DNA from: Chryseobacterium sp. ISL-6
GTDB lineage: Bacteria > Bacteroidota > Bacteroidia > Flavobacteriales > Weeksellaceae
Assembly (NCBI RefSeq): GCF_018613715.1
Contig: NZ_JAGGPT010000005.1
Location: forward strand, 558,001 to 622,000
Length of the DNA stretch: 64,000 nucleotides
Direction: 5' to 3'
The notes under the pieces are model-generated. The model searched no databases. It saw only the letters and a list, made by a program, of their open reading frames with translations, and had not been told where the DNA came from. A program made the position numbers and the translations under genes. Each line of letters begins with the position of its first letter. Position 1 is the first letter of the stretch. Below are positions 17,871-26,636 of this stretch, piece by piece.

Positions 17871-18401
17871 TTATGGCTCTTGATTCAGTTGTAGAACATT
17901 TGCGTTTAAAGGCTGTTCAATTTTACGTTGCAATTTTTTGTCATTCAATGTAATATAAATTTCCATAGAACCTGTTCCTACTTTTAATGACAAAATATGA
18001 CCGCCATATGCATCAAATTTTTCATCTGTTGCGATGCCATGAATATGTATGGAAGGTCCTTTTTCGTTCCAAGCGACTGAACCGGTTAGGTTGCCCATTT
18101 CTACACGGTTGAAAGTTTTAGGATTGAATTTTTTCTTATTAAAATCGTAGAATCCAAAAGTGACTTCACTTGCAAAACCAATTCCTGAGAAATTGGCAAA
18201 TGGAATTTTTTCATTGACTGCCAGTTTTTCAATTTCTGCAATTACATTATCGCCTTCACGCAATACCATGATATATCCGGTTTGGGTTTTATTGTAACGT
18301 GGAATCTCTGTCTTAGAGACCTGTTGAGCAAATATATGTACGGTGACAAAAAACAGTAATGCTACAAGGCGAAATTTTTGGATTAAAATCTTCATTTTCA
18401 T
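17871..18401 (-). CDS. Exported PPC/DUF296-domain protein
   Basis: A 176-residue protein. A clear signal peptide (FRLVALLFFVTVHIFAQ) is followed by a PPC (DUF296) domain with the signature GSVAWNEKGPSIHIHG and the GGH motif (AYGGHIL) near residue 134. PPC domains are usually called DNA-binding because of plant AT-hook proteins, but the signal peptide here places the domain in the periplasm, so a small-molecule or enzymatic role is more likely. Sixth of the seven genes following mdaB in the operon, 28 bp before the VOC gene. Confidence 0.85.
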   Translation of the reverse strand: MKMKILIQKFRLVALLFFVTVHIFAQQVSKTEIPRYNKTQTGYIMVLREGDNVIAEIEKLAVNEKIPFANFSGIGFASEVTFGFYDFNKKKFNPKTFNRVEMGNLTGSVAWNEKGPSIHIHGIATDEKFDAYGGHILSLKVGTGSMEIYITLNDKKLQRKIEQPLNANVLQLNQEP

Positions 18402-18452
18402 TAATTTAAGCTCAATAATGATTATGTTAAATTACACATTATTACTGAAAGT

Positions 18453-19424
18453 TTAATAAATAGCGACAGGATTGATGTTAACCTGAGTAGATCCTTTATA
18501 AAGAGGCTGTCCTAAAACAAACATAAATTCCCATATCTTTTCTTTTACCAACGGACGGCTGTCAATTAATTCCAGATTGTAAATTCCTTTTTTAGCCAGC
18601 ATAAATTGATTGATTGGAAACTCTTCCTTACTTTTTGGGTTTGGATAAACCTCAGAAGCCCACGTATCACCTCCAAAAGCAACAATACCCTGATCGGCAA
18701 GCCATTTTGCGGCTTCCATGCCGATGCCTGGTTCAACTTCTAAAAACTGTTTGCTGTCCTTACCAATGAGTTCAAGCCATCCTGTATTAAAAAGGACAAC
18801 GTCCCCTTTTCTAAGGCTAATTCCCTGTTTTTTTAATACTGCTTTAATATCGGATGCTGTAAATTCTGTTCCTCCGGGAACAATGGATTTTCCGTAATAA
18901 GAGGTCATATCCAGTACAACCCCGCGGGTTACAAATGGAGGGACTTTTTCAATACCTAATTTTTTCACGCCCTCTACGGTTACAAAATCAGCAGCTTTAT
19001 TTCCGTTGTAATAGGTATTGTTGATTCCGATATGTCCAATTCCATTAAGCTGTGTTCCGACACCAGTCCAGCCATTGACCAATTCATCATTGAATGTGAA
19101 TTTATTGGTGCCAATACTTTGGCCACCCTGTTCCCCGGGTTGGATATTGTACAAATTAAAACTTCTATGGCGGAAAGCAGGAAGGTTTTTATCAATAGCA
19201 ACAGCTAGTGGTAATGTTTTACCTTGTTTTACCAATGTAATAGCTCCTTTTACCACATCAGGAGTTAAAAGATTAGCTGCTCCTATTTCGTCATGAGCAC
19301 CATATGAAGATGGATACCATGATTGATCTTCAGGGTTGATATATTGGTTTTGAGCTTTAATGGATATTGTATTAAAAGCCAATAAAGCTGCCAACCCGAA
19401 CATTGTGATCAGATTATTTTTCAT
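18453..19424 (-). CDS. Exported cyclase/kynurenine-formamidase-like hydrolase
   Basis: A 323-residue member of the cyclase family (PF04199 type), metal-dependent amide or lactone hydrolases. A signal peptide ends near SIKAQ. The family metal motif appears in a modified form, GVGTQLNGIGHIG at about 120-132. Other members have GTQxDGxGH, so the Asp ligand is replaced by Asn. A second motif GDVVLFNTGW follows near 210. Periplasmic. The replaced residue may lower or alter metal binding. Confidence 0.85.
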   Translation of the reverse strand: MKNNLITMFGLAALLAFNTISIKAQNQYINPEDQSWYPSSYGAHDEIGAANLLTPDVVKGAITLVKQGKTLPLAVAIDKNLPAFRHRSFNLYNIQPGEQGGQSIGTNKFTFNDELVNGWTGVGTQLNGIGHIGINNTYYNGNKAADFVTVEGVKKLGIEKVPPFVTRGVVLDMTSYYGKSIVPGGTEFTASDIKAVLKKQGISLRKGDVVLFNTGWLELIGKDSKQFLEVEPGIGMEAAKWLADQGIVAFGGDTWASEVYPNPKSKEEFPINQFMLAKKGIYNLELIDSRPLVKEKIWEFMFVLGQPLYKGSTQVNINPVAIY

Positions 19425-19508
19425 TTTCTGTAAATTGAGTGATTGAGAAGAAAGAAAAACTCTGCCAACATTTTCTGAGAAAAGAACCTGTTGACAGAAG
19501 TTTCTATA

Positions 19509-20492
19509 TTATATTTTATTTAATGCTGAATTGATGGTATTCAATTCTTTCTGAGAAAGATCAACAGACATTGCCTGTGCATTTTCAATAGCTTGCTGAG
19601 CATTACGGGCTCCGGCTAATACAACACTTATAGCAGGCTGTAAGCTTGTCCAACGTAATACCAATTGAGAAACGCTGGCATTTTTTTCCTCTGCCATAAC
19701 TTCCAGAGTTTCTAAGAAGGTTTTTACTTTTTCAAGATCAAACTGGGCAAAATACCCATTACGGTGATCATCAGCTTTTAGCTGAGCCTTTTTAAAATAT
19801 TTACCGGTTAATAAACCTCTCTCCATTGGACTGTAAACAATAATTCCAGTATTGTTTTCCAAAGAATAAGGTACAATATCTTTTTCTATAGCCCTGTTCA
19901 GCATACTGTATGAAACCTGATTGCTTGCCAGTTGAATTGTTTTGGAAGCCTCTTCCATTTGTTCCACAAGGTAGTTACTAACTCCCGCAGTACGGATTTT
20001 TCCCTGTTGGATCAAAAGCTCTAAAGCTTCCATTGTTTCGCTGATAGGCGTAGAGTTATCTGGCCAGTGCAATTGTAGAAGATCAATATAATCTGTTCCC
20101 AAACGTTTTAAACTTTCTTCAACTTCTTTGATTATGTTTTCTTTAGAAGCAAATTTATATACCGGAAGTGTTTTACCAGCTTCTTCGGCATTAAAAAAGA
20201 ACTCTCCTTTTCCATTATTACTTCCATCCCATACCAAACCAAATTTAGTTAATAACTGAATTTTTGAACGGTCTTTTCCTTTAATGGCTTCCCCGATCAT
20301 TTCTTCACTTAATCCAAAACCGTAAAATGGGGCAGTATCAATAGAGGTTACTCCGTTATCCAAAGAAGCATGGATAGAGTTTATAGAATCTTGTTTTTCA
20401 TTTCCACCCCACATATTTCCACCGATGGCAAAAGCACCGTGAGTAATGACTGATAATTCAAGATCAGTATTACCTAATTTTCTATATTCCAT
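19509..20492 (-). CDS. Aldo/keto reductase
   Basis: A 327-residue (beta/alpha)8 NADPH-dependent reductase. The catalytic tetrad region is visible: SIDTAPFYGFGLSEEMIGE (Asp, Tyr) and the LLQLHWPD strand (His). The C-terminal NADP-binding part is APVVLAG-like (ISVVLAGARNAQQAIENAQA). Cytoplasmic. It sits mid-operon with other redox enzymes; the likely substrates are aldehydes or quinones. Confidence 0.92.
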   Translation of the reverse strand: MEYRKLGNTDLELSVITHGAFAIGGNMWGGNEKQDSINSIHASLDNGVTSIDTAPFYGFGLSEEMIGEAIKGKDRSKIQLLTKFGLVWDGSNNGKGEFFFNAEEAGKTLPVYKFASKENIIKEVEESLKRLGTDYIDLLQLHWPDNSTPISETMEALELLIQQGKIRTAGVSNYLVEQMEEASKTIQLASNQVSYSMLNRAIEKDIVPYSLENNTGIIVYSPMERGLLTGKYFKKAQLKADDHRNGYFAQFDLEKVKTFLETLEVMAEEKNASVSQLVLRWTSLQPAISVVLAGARNAQQAIENAQAMSVDLSQKELNTINSALNKI

Positions 20493-20516
20493 TTGTTGTC
20501 TTAAAATTTTTGAAAT

Positions 20517-21269
20517 TTATTTGTTTAATTCTTTTAAAATAGCTTCACCAACAGCTTTTGCAGATTGCGGATTTTGCCCGGTAATGACTCTTTGATCTGT
20601 TACAACATGCGTCTGCCAAAGCCCTGATTTTTCGAATTTTGCGCCTCTTGCTTTTAACTGTTCTTCCAGAAGGAAAGGAACAACGTTCGTTAATTTTACT
20701 TCAGCTTCTTCCTCATTGGTAAAAGCGTTGATCTTTTTACCATCAACAAGGTATTTACCATCATTCAACTTGATATTTACCAAACCAGCCGGACCGTGGC
20801 ATACTCCTGCTACAATTCCGCCGTTCTCATAAATTTTCGAAGCAATGGAAGCGAGTTCCGTATTGTCTGCAAAATCCCACATAGCACCATGACCGCCAGC
20901 ATAAAAAATAGCTGAATATTCGTTTGGTTTTACCTGAGAAGGAGTAAGAGAATGGTCAATTTTGTTTTTGTATTCTTTATTTTCCCAGAACTCCTTATTT
21001 ACAGGATCTTTAAGATCAAATCCATCAACTGGAGGAGTTCCTCCCTTAGGACTTACAAAATCGATATCATATCCTGCATGGTGAAGAACTTCCCAAGGAT
21101 GAGAAACTTCTCCTAAATAATATCCGGTATTTTCTCCGGTATCTCCTTTTTTGTCATGACTTGTCACAACGAATAAAATTTTCTTTTTCATTTTAATTGA
21201 TTTTTTTGTTTGTGAATTGATTAATCCTATCATGAATAGGCTAAGTACCAGAAACGCAAGTTTTTTCAT
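20517..21269 (-). CDS. DJ-1/PfpI-family protein with N-terminal signal-like segment
   Basis: A 250-residue class I glutamine-amidotransferase-like protein of the Hsp31 type. The nucleophile elbow is GGIVAGVCHGPAGL with Cys157; the Glu partner is probably in the GENTGYYLGEVSHPW segment. The first 20 residues (KLAFLVLSLFMIGLINSQ) look like a signal peptide, whereas most relatives are cytoplasmic and start at what is here M27 (MKKKILFVVTSHD). Either the protein is exported or translation starts at M27. Hsp31 proteins are glyoxalase III/deglycases or chaperones. The stop of the upstream gene is 2 bp away. Confidence 0.88.
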   Translation of the reverse strand: MKKLAFLVLSLFMIGLINSQTKKSIKMKKKILFVVTSHDKKGDTGENTGYYLGEVSHPWEVLHHAGYDIDFVSPKGGTPPVDGFDLKDPVNKEFWENKEYKNKIDHSLTPSQVKPNEYSAIFYAGGHGAMWDFADNTELASIASKIYENGGIVAGVCHGPAGLVNIKLNDGKYLVDGKKINAFTNEEEAEVKLTNVVPFLLEEQLKARGAKFEKSGLWQTHVVTDQRVITGQNPQSAKAVGEAILKELNK

Positions 21270-21271
21270 GA

Positions 21272-21559
21272 TTACAAAATGTTGGTTTTATAAATTTGAG
21301 GAATTTCCTGCAACTTTTCATCAATCAGAGCTCCAAAAGCCTGGATATAGGGTTGCTGATTGTGCTGTTGAAGTCCTGCAGCATCTTTCCATATTTCGTA
21401 GAATACAAATTCATTCTTATCCTCTATTCCCTGATGTAAACTGTAGAGCTCGCAGGACTCTTCTTTACGGGTTTCTTTTACCATATTTTGAAGAACTTCC
21501 AATACTTCTGCCTGATGTTCTTCTTTTGCTTTTATAATTGCTGTAAGATATATTTTCAT
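21272..21559 (-). CDS. Antibiotic-biosynthesis-monooxygenase-domain protein (YgiN-like quinol monooxygenase)
   Basis: A 95-residue ferredoxin-like ABM domain with the typical LTAIIKAKEEHQAEVLEVLQNMV start and EIWKDAAGLQQHNQQPY centre. YgiN-type members oxidise quinols and are often paired with MdaB, which is two genes upstream in the same operon. This pairing supports a quinone cycle. Confidence 0.9.
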   Translation of the reverse strand: MKIYLTAIIKAKEEHQAEVLEVLQNMVKETRKEESCELYSLHQGIEDKNEFVFYEIWKDAAGLQQHNQQPYIQAFGALIDEKLQEIPQIYKTNIL

Positions 21560-21569
21560 AATAATTTAA

Positions 21570-22454
21570 TTAAATAAAGTTTTCTATTGAAGAATATTGT
21601 GGATTCCAACCCAATTCTGTTTTTGCTTTATCAGCACTACATAAACTGTTAGAAGCAAAACCAAAATATCCTCCTGCAGGACCAAATTTATTGACTGCTT
21701 CCTGTACGTTTAAAGATTGTGCCGGGTTTAGATTATGTTTTCTACTGATGTTCTCAGCAATGTTTTTTATGGTTGATGAACCGTTCTCTGCATAGTAAAT
21801 AGAACCCGCCTTTGCATTTTTTAAAGCTAGTACATATAAATCTGACAGATCTTCAATATGTACGTTTGACCATATATTCTCTCCTTTTCCGAAATAAATG
21901 CCAAATCCTTTTTCTTTTGAAAATTGAGTTAAGGCCGGAATCTGGATGCTGTCTTTTTTTAGACCTAAGCCTGTACCATATACCATTGTGGGTACAATAA
22001 CAATACTTCGGATGTTTTTTTGAGCAGATCGTAAAACATAATCATTAATAAGAACTCTTGAAGCCATTTCCAGCCTGGGATTTAAAGGAATATCTTCAGT
22101 GAAGACAAAATCGCTTTTTTCTCCATTTTCCTTTCCGCCGAGAATTGCCGAACCTGAGGTGAAAATTAAGGTCTTACCACTTCCTTCCAAAGCATTGATG
22201 ATACTGTCCACTGCATAAGCATCATCTGCAGAATCTGCGTTGTGGATAATGGCATCAGCATTCGCAATAGCAGATTTTAAAACCGATTCATCATGTATAT
22301 TTCCTATAATGGATTCGATTCCTAATGATTCCAGTTCTTTTACTTGTGCGTTGTTACGAACTAAGCCAATTACATGATAGCTTTTTTCTTGTAGCTTCTT
22401 GGCAATTGTTCCACCAATATAGCCTGTAATTCCTGTGATCAGTACCTTTTTCAT
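21570..22454 (-). CDS. NAD-dependent epimerase/dehydratase-like (extended SDR) protein
   Basis: A 294-residue extended short-chain dehydrogenase with the dinucleotide-binding motif TGITGYIGGTIAKKL at the N-terminus. No clear YxxxK pair is seen, so it may be an atypical NmrA-like or flavonol-reductase-like member. Its ATG overlaps the mdaB stop by one base (TAATG), so the two are translationally coupled. Confidence 0.88.
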   Translation of the reverse strand: MKKVLITGITGYIGGTIAKKLQEKSYHVIGLVRNNAQVKELESLGIESIIGNIHDESVLKSAIANADAIIHNADSADDAYAVDSIINALEGSGKTLIFTSGSAILGGKENGEKSDFVFTEDIPLNPRLEMASRVLINDYVLRSAQKNIRSIVIVPTMVYGTGLGLKKDSIQIPALTQFSKEKGFGIYFGKGENIWSNVHIEDLSDLYVLALKNAKAGSIYYAENGSSTIKNIAENISRKHNLNPAQSLNVQEAVNKFGPAGGYFGFASNSLCSADKAKTELGWNPQYSSIENFI

Positions 22455-23068
22455 TACACGTATTGTGGTTTTAGTTCTTTTTCAAAAACATTTTTAATAT
22501 GACTTTGGTAAAGTTTCATATCACGTTCTATATTAGCGTTCTTTTCTACATCATGGAAGTGGAAACTATCCATTTTTTGTAAAGAAACAAAGGCATTCAT
22601 TCTATGAAACCCAAATAATGGTCCATCATCTACACTTGTTTCGCTGAAGAATTCTCCGGGTAATGTAAATGCAGTTTCAGGCGCATTCCAACTTGTTGTT
22701 ACCATATATTTTCTTCCGCCAAGCATTCCTCCGGTTCCATAATTGATCTCAGGATTCTCTGCTGTTCTGCCATCACTCAGATAAATACCTTTGGCATGAC
22801 CTGCAGTAAAAACATCATCGATGTATTTTTTAAATCCATTAGGAAGCTGAAACCACCAGATCGGAGTATGGTAAATAATATAATCTGCCCACACGAATTT
22901 CTGAACCTCTTCATTATTGTCATAACCTTCTGCAACATTAGTTACCTTAACTTCTACATTTTCAAAATATTTTAAAGCTTCTAATGTGTTGTCAGCGATT
23001 GTTTTATTATATTTTCCTCCAGAATGTCCAAAGTTTTGACCACCATTAATTATTAATACTTTTTTCAT
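22454..23068 (-). CDS. mdaB: MdaB-like NADPH:quinone reductase (flavodoxin fold)
   Basis: A 204-residue FAD-dependent quinone reductase that makes the two-electron reduction of quinones to quinols. Family motifs: INGGQNFGHSGGKYNKT at the start, IYHTPIWWFQLPNGFKKYID in the middle and MVTTSWNAPETAF. First gene of the eight-gene operon, preceded by a good -7 box. Together with the YgiN-like protein it can cycle quinones. Confidence 0.9.
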   Translation of the reverse strand: MKKVLIINGGQNFGHSGGKYNKTIADNTLEALKYFENVEVKVTNVAEGYDNNEEVQKFVWADYIIYHTPIWWFQLPNGFKKYIDDVFTAGHAKGIYLSDGRTAENPEINYGTGGMLGGRKYMVTTSWNAPETAFTLPGEFFSETSVDDGPLFGFHRMNAFVSLQKMDSFHFHDVEKNANIERDMKLYQSHIKNVFEKELKPQYV

Positions 23069-23097
23069 TGTTTTATGATTGTTTAAAATTGATAGTG

Positions 23098-23105
23098 CAA
23101 AGTTA
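23098..23105 (-). promoter_or_regulatory. -7 box of the mdaB operon
   Basis: The minus strand reads TAACTTTG, matching TAnnTTTG, 29 bp upstream of the mdaB ATG. The surrounding 23069-23260 region is AT-rich and divergent towards the phosphoesterase gene. Confidence 0.55.
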
Positions 23106-23260
23106 GTTCCTGTCGTTCTATGATAAAAATAGTATAAATTATAGTTTAGTATCAGAATAATGATATATTAAATTTAAAGAATTATGGGTGAATATCATAT
23201 TGTCCTTTAATCTTATTACGGTATTTCTCCAGTAATTTTGTTTAGCAAATTGAATGAAGT

Positions 23261-24007
23261 ATGATACAGATAGCTATCTTTAGTGATGTCCACGGAAATC
23301 TTCCCGCTCTGGAAGTCGTATTGAATGATATTAATGAAAGAGGAATTACACAGAAATTCTGTTTGGGTGATTTGGTAGACTTTGCTCCATGGGGAAATGA
23401 AGTGATTGAGCTCATTAAAGAAAAAAATATTCCATGTATACTGGGAAATCATGACGAAAGGATTGCTTTTGATCTTCCTGTTGTTCCTTTAAATAAGCAT
23501 TCTCAAGAAGAAACCATAGCCAGATTTTCAGCTATTGATCATTCTAAAAAATACATTACAGATGAAAATAAATCATTTCTGGCAGAGCTTCCTTTTCATT
23601 TAAAACTAAACTACAAAATAGGAAAGAAATATTGGAACATTCAATTGGTGCACTCGAGTTTACAGAGCAATGATACCTACTTGTATGAATCTGAAAATGA
23701 TGAAGTTTTTATGGAAATGCTGAATGCTTCTCAGTCTGATGTTCTTGTAATGGGGCATACCCACTTATCCTTTAAAAAACAGATGGAAGGTAAATGGGCA
23801 ATTAATAGCGGTTCTGTAGGTCGCTCGAAAGAAGAGAATCGATTAGCCTCTTATCTGATTCTTACCTTAGATGAAGAAAAAATAAATCCTGAAATTATTC
23901 AGCTGGAATATCCTATAAATGAGGTTATTCAAAAAATTGAAGCCAGTGAGATTCCAGATTATTATGCTTTTTTTCTAAGAAATGGGAACGTTTTATTATC
24001 TCAATAA
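23261..24007 (+). CDS. Calcineurin-like metallophosphoesterase (YfcE/ApaH-like)
   Basis: A 248-residue dinuclear metal phosphoesterase. Its motifs in order are FSDVHGN (D9, H11), LGDLVD, LGNHDE, and VMGHTHLS near 160; the metal ligands are all present. The fold and length fit the YfcE-type phosphodiesterase family. Cytoplasmic; the substrate is unknown. It is convergent with the Crp/Fnr gene with 15 bp between stops. Confidence 0.9.
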   Translation: MIQIAIFSDVHGNLPALEVVLNDINERGITQKFCLGDLVDFAPWGNEVIELIKEKNIPCILGNHDERIAFDLPVVPLNKHSQEETIARFSAIDHSKKYITDENKSFLAELPFHLKLNYKIGKKYWNIQLVHSSLQSNDTYLYESENDEVFMEMLNASQSDVLVMGHTHLSFKKQMEGKWAINSGSVGRSKEENRLASYLILTLDEEKINPEIIQLEYPINEVIQKIEASEIPDYYAFFLRNGNVLLSQ

Positions 24008-24022
24008 AAAAGGAAACAAAAT

Positions 24023-24607
24023 CTAAAAATTGATATTCTTTCTGATCCGGCTAAGAGATTGTTGGGTGATTCCCAAATAGGATGCAACATCACTTAATGG
24101 AAGTCTAAGCATAAGATCGGGGTACTCAGAAATGAATTTATGATATCTTATGGATGCTTCTTCACCCATTAAACGGTTTCGTACCTTTATTTTCTCCAGT
24201 AGGGTTTGCTGCGTAATGCTTTCCAGCATATTTTTAAAATAAGGAAGCTTTTCAAACAATTCATTTAATTTTTTCTTTGGAAAAACAAGTACTCTCACGG
24301 GAGTGGCAGCAATAATTTCCTCCCTGGAAATAACCTCTTCTGTGAAACTATATAAGATTGTACAAAACTTATTTTCTTTAATAAAAAATTGGATGACTTC
24401 ATTTCCTTTTTCATTGGTAGAAACAATTTTTAAAATGCCATCTGCCACAAAGAAAAGTTCCTTTGCAATTTTACCTTCATGCAGCAGAATCTCTCCTGAT
24501 TTGATTTCTCTGATCTCAGTATAATGATAGATAAGATCAAAGTCTTCTTTAGAAATTTCTCTGATGGAATTTAGAAACTTGTGAAATGTGTGAATGTCAT
24601 CTTTCAT
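24023..24607 (-). CDS. Crp/Fnr-family transcriptional regulator
   Basis: A 194-residue protein started at the ATG at 24605-24607 (MKDDIHTFHKFL); the frame's upper start adds 8 residues. It has a cyclic-nucleotide-binding-like barrel (LLHEGKIAKELFFVADGILKIV) and a C-terminal helix-turn-helix (LPLSDVASYLGITQQSLSRIRK). It is divergent from a LysR regulator with 119 bp between. It may control the neighbouring redox operon; no binding site is evident. Confidence 0.88.
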   Translation of the reverse strand: MKDDIHTFHKFLNSIREISKEDFDLIYHYTEIREIKSGEILLHEGKIAKELFFVADGILKIVSTNEKGNEVIQFFIKENKFCTILYSFTEEVISREEIIAATPVRVLVFPKKKLNELFEKLPYFKNMLESITQQTLLEKIKVRNRLMGEEASIRYHKFISEYPDLMLRLPLSDVASYLGITQQSLSRIRKNINF

Positions 24608-24726
24608 TGTATAAGAATAGCCTTTATACAAAGATATTATAATTGTTAATTCGAAGCATAGGTATCATCTATCTATTAGTATTCTAATTATTTTGTAATT
24701 TCGCATTATAATTTAAATACTTTAAT

Positions 24727-25623
24727 ATGGTTAATTTAGAATGGTATCGCACCTTTAAAGAGATCTATAAGACTGGTACTTTGACCGGGGCCGCAGAAAG
24801 TTTATTTATTTCTCAGCCTGGGGTAAGTTTACATTTAAGTTCTCTGGAAGCCTATGTAGGATATAAATTATTTGACCGTACAGGACGTAAAATGATGCCC
24901 ACAGAAAGAGGGAAAGTTCTTTACAATGCGGTTTTCGAGCCTCTTCAGAAACTTGAAAATGTAGAGAAGAATTTTCAGAAATCTACTGAAAAACATACCC
25001 CAACAATAAGTGTAGGAATGTGTTTTGAGACTTTTCAAACCACTTTAGAGCAGTATGTTTCTTCACTGCCTTTTAATTTGATTATCAGCTTTGGGCAATA
25101 TCCTGAAATGATCGATCAGCTGGATAAAGGGATTTTAGACCTTATTATTACCCCTAAAAAAGGATCTTCTATAAATATTGAGCATGAAGCTTTTTCATCG
25201 GAGCAGATTATTTTGGTAGGGGGCAAAGATGTAGATGTGGAGAGCTTTAAAAAAGTATTAAAGACGAAGGATTTTACGAAGATCGAAGACTGGCTTAAAC
25301 AGGAGAAATGGTATGGAACAACTGGTGATATGGAGCATCTGTTTCAATTCTGGATCTTAAATTTTGGACATAAACCGAATTTTCGCCCTAATTATATCGT
25401 TCCCAATCTTAATTCTATTATTCGCTGTCTGAAAGGAGGAACAGGATTAGCCGTAGTTCCTGATTTTTTATGTAAAAATGAAATTGAAAACGGTGATATT
25501 CAATTGATCTGGGAAGGAGATAAGATGTTAGAAAATACATTATACTTCGGATGCCGTAAAAAAACCAGCTACCAGTCAGAGATAGGTCATATTAAAAAAT
25601 TATTCAGAGAAGTGATGAATTAA
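24727..25623 (+). CDS. LysR-family transcriptional regulator
   Basis: A 298-residue regulator. An N-terminal winged helix (FKEIYKTGTLTGAAESLFISQPGVSLHL) is followed by a LysR-substrate domain with a late KGGTGLAVVPDFL segment. It is close to the mdaB operon and divergent from the Crp/Fnr gene. Its 3' end overlaps the convergent GNAT gene by 24 bp. Confidence 0.92.
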   Translation: MVNLEWYRTFKEIYKTGTLTGAAESLFISQPGVSLHLSSLEAYVGYKLFDRTGRKMMPTERGKVLYNAVFEPLQKLENVEKNFQKSTEKHTPTISVGMCFETFQTTLEQYVSSLPFNLIISFGQYPEMIDQLDKGILDLIITPKKGSSINIEHEAFSSEQIILVGGKDVDVESFKKVLKTKDFTKIEDWLKQEKWYGTTGDMEHLFQFWILNFGHKPNFRPNYIVPNLNSIIRCLKGGTGLAVVPDFLCKNEIENGDIQLIWEGDKMLENTLYFGCRKKTSYQSEIGHIKKLFREVMN

Positions 25624-26076
25624 AAATTCTAAAACGATCATATCCCGCATCTGAATTCCATTTTCAAAAATAGGGGTAGAGTAGTTTTCAATAAAGAAAT
25701 CTTTGCGTATTTCTTTTTTAACAAAATCATTTTTCTCGTAAAATCTGATCTGTTGGAAACCCGTATCTGAGGTGCCCACCAAGAGTGATGAAAAGTGGTT
25801 TTGCTTAGCTATTTCTTTTGCTCTATCAATTAAAAAAGTACCAATACCCTGACTGCGAAAGTCACTGATGACGGCCATATTTTTGATTTCTAATTCAGCA
25901 TCATTGTTTTTATATAAAGCCATAACAGCGATATCCCTGAGGTTATCATGTAATATATAAATATCAGATTTGAAAATATATTGATCAATAGCTTCTCTTG
26001 TTTCATCAGCAAGCAATAACAGTTCATAAGGAATATCTGATTCCTGATCAACTTTATAGAATATAAAATCACTCAT
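25600..26076 (-). CDS. GNAT-family N-acetyltransferase
   Basis: A 158-residue acetyltransferase with acetyl-CoA motif A (MAVISDFRSQGIGTFLIDRAKEIA, carrying R/QxxGxG/A) and motif B (FYEKNDFVKKE). It starts immediately after the stop of the upstream GNAT gene (TAAATG), so they are a translationally linked pair. Its 3' end overlaps LysR on the opposite strand. Substrate unknown. Confidence 0.88.
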   Translation of the reverse strand: MSDFIFYKVDQESDIPYELLLLADETREAIDQYIFKSDIYILHDNLRDIAVMALYKNNDAELEIKNMAVISDFRSQGIGTFLIDRAKEIAKQNHFSSLLVGTSDTGFQQIRFYEKNDFVKKEIRKDFFIENYSTPIFENGIQMRDMIVLEFLIHHFSE

Positions 26077-26511
26077 TTATAAACCCATATGAGTGATGGG
26101 GTAGTCTTTACCTGAACCGTCTTTTTCAGACCTCCCCACCTTGTTAAACCCCATTTTTTCATAAAAACCGATCGCTTGTGGGTTCTGTTCATTGACGTCC
26201 AGCTTAGAGAATCCTATTTGGTCTTTCATAAATTGATAAAGCTTTTTTCCATAACCTTTTCCACGAAAATCGTCATGAATGAATAGCATTTCTAAGGTAT
26301 CTTCGGCTACAGATGCAAATCCTTTAGTTTCATTATTTTCCGTTATCAGATAAACATCCAATCGGGGAAGATAATCTTTTGGGATTACTTCTTTAAAATA
26401 ATCAAAGTCCTTTTCACTAAGAAAATCATGCGTCGCCTTCACTGAAGATGTCCAAATTTCCATGATTCTAGGATAATCTTTTTTCCCCGCTTTTACAATG
26501 TGATAAGACAT
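26077..26511 (-). CDS. GNAT-family N-acetyltransferase
   Basis: A 144-residue acetyltransferase with the acetyl-CoA loop IHDDFRGKGYGKKLYQFM and the terminal AIGFYEKMGFNKVGR typical of the YjaB/PhnO-like branch. First of two adjacent GNAT genes. Confidence 0.9.
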   Translation of the reverse strand: MSYHIVKAGKKDYPRIMEIWTSSVKATHDFLSEKDFDYFKEVIPKDYLPRLDVYLITENNETKGFASVAEDTLEMLFIHDDFRGKGYGKKLYQFMKDQIGFSKLDVNEQNPQAIGFYEKMGFNKVGRSEKDGSGKDYPITHMGL

Positions 26512-26636
26512 AATTTATAATTTCACACAAAAATAAACAAATTAAAAATTTCATAAAGGCGCGATGTATGGAGCAAAATTTCAATTTTTTGTTGCAAATT
26601 TGTTTAACCTTTACATTAAAATTAAAATAAAGAATT

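Noticed and set aside
17871..18401. DNA-binding regulator (PPC/AT-hook) for the operon
   Set aside because: Signal peptide makes a cytoplasmic DNA-binding role unlikely.
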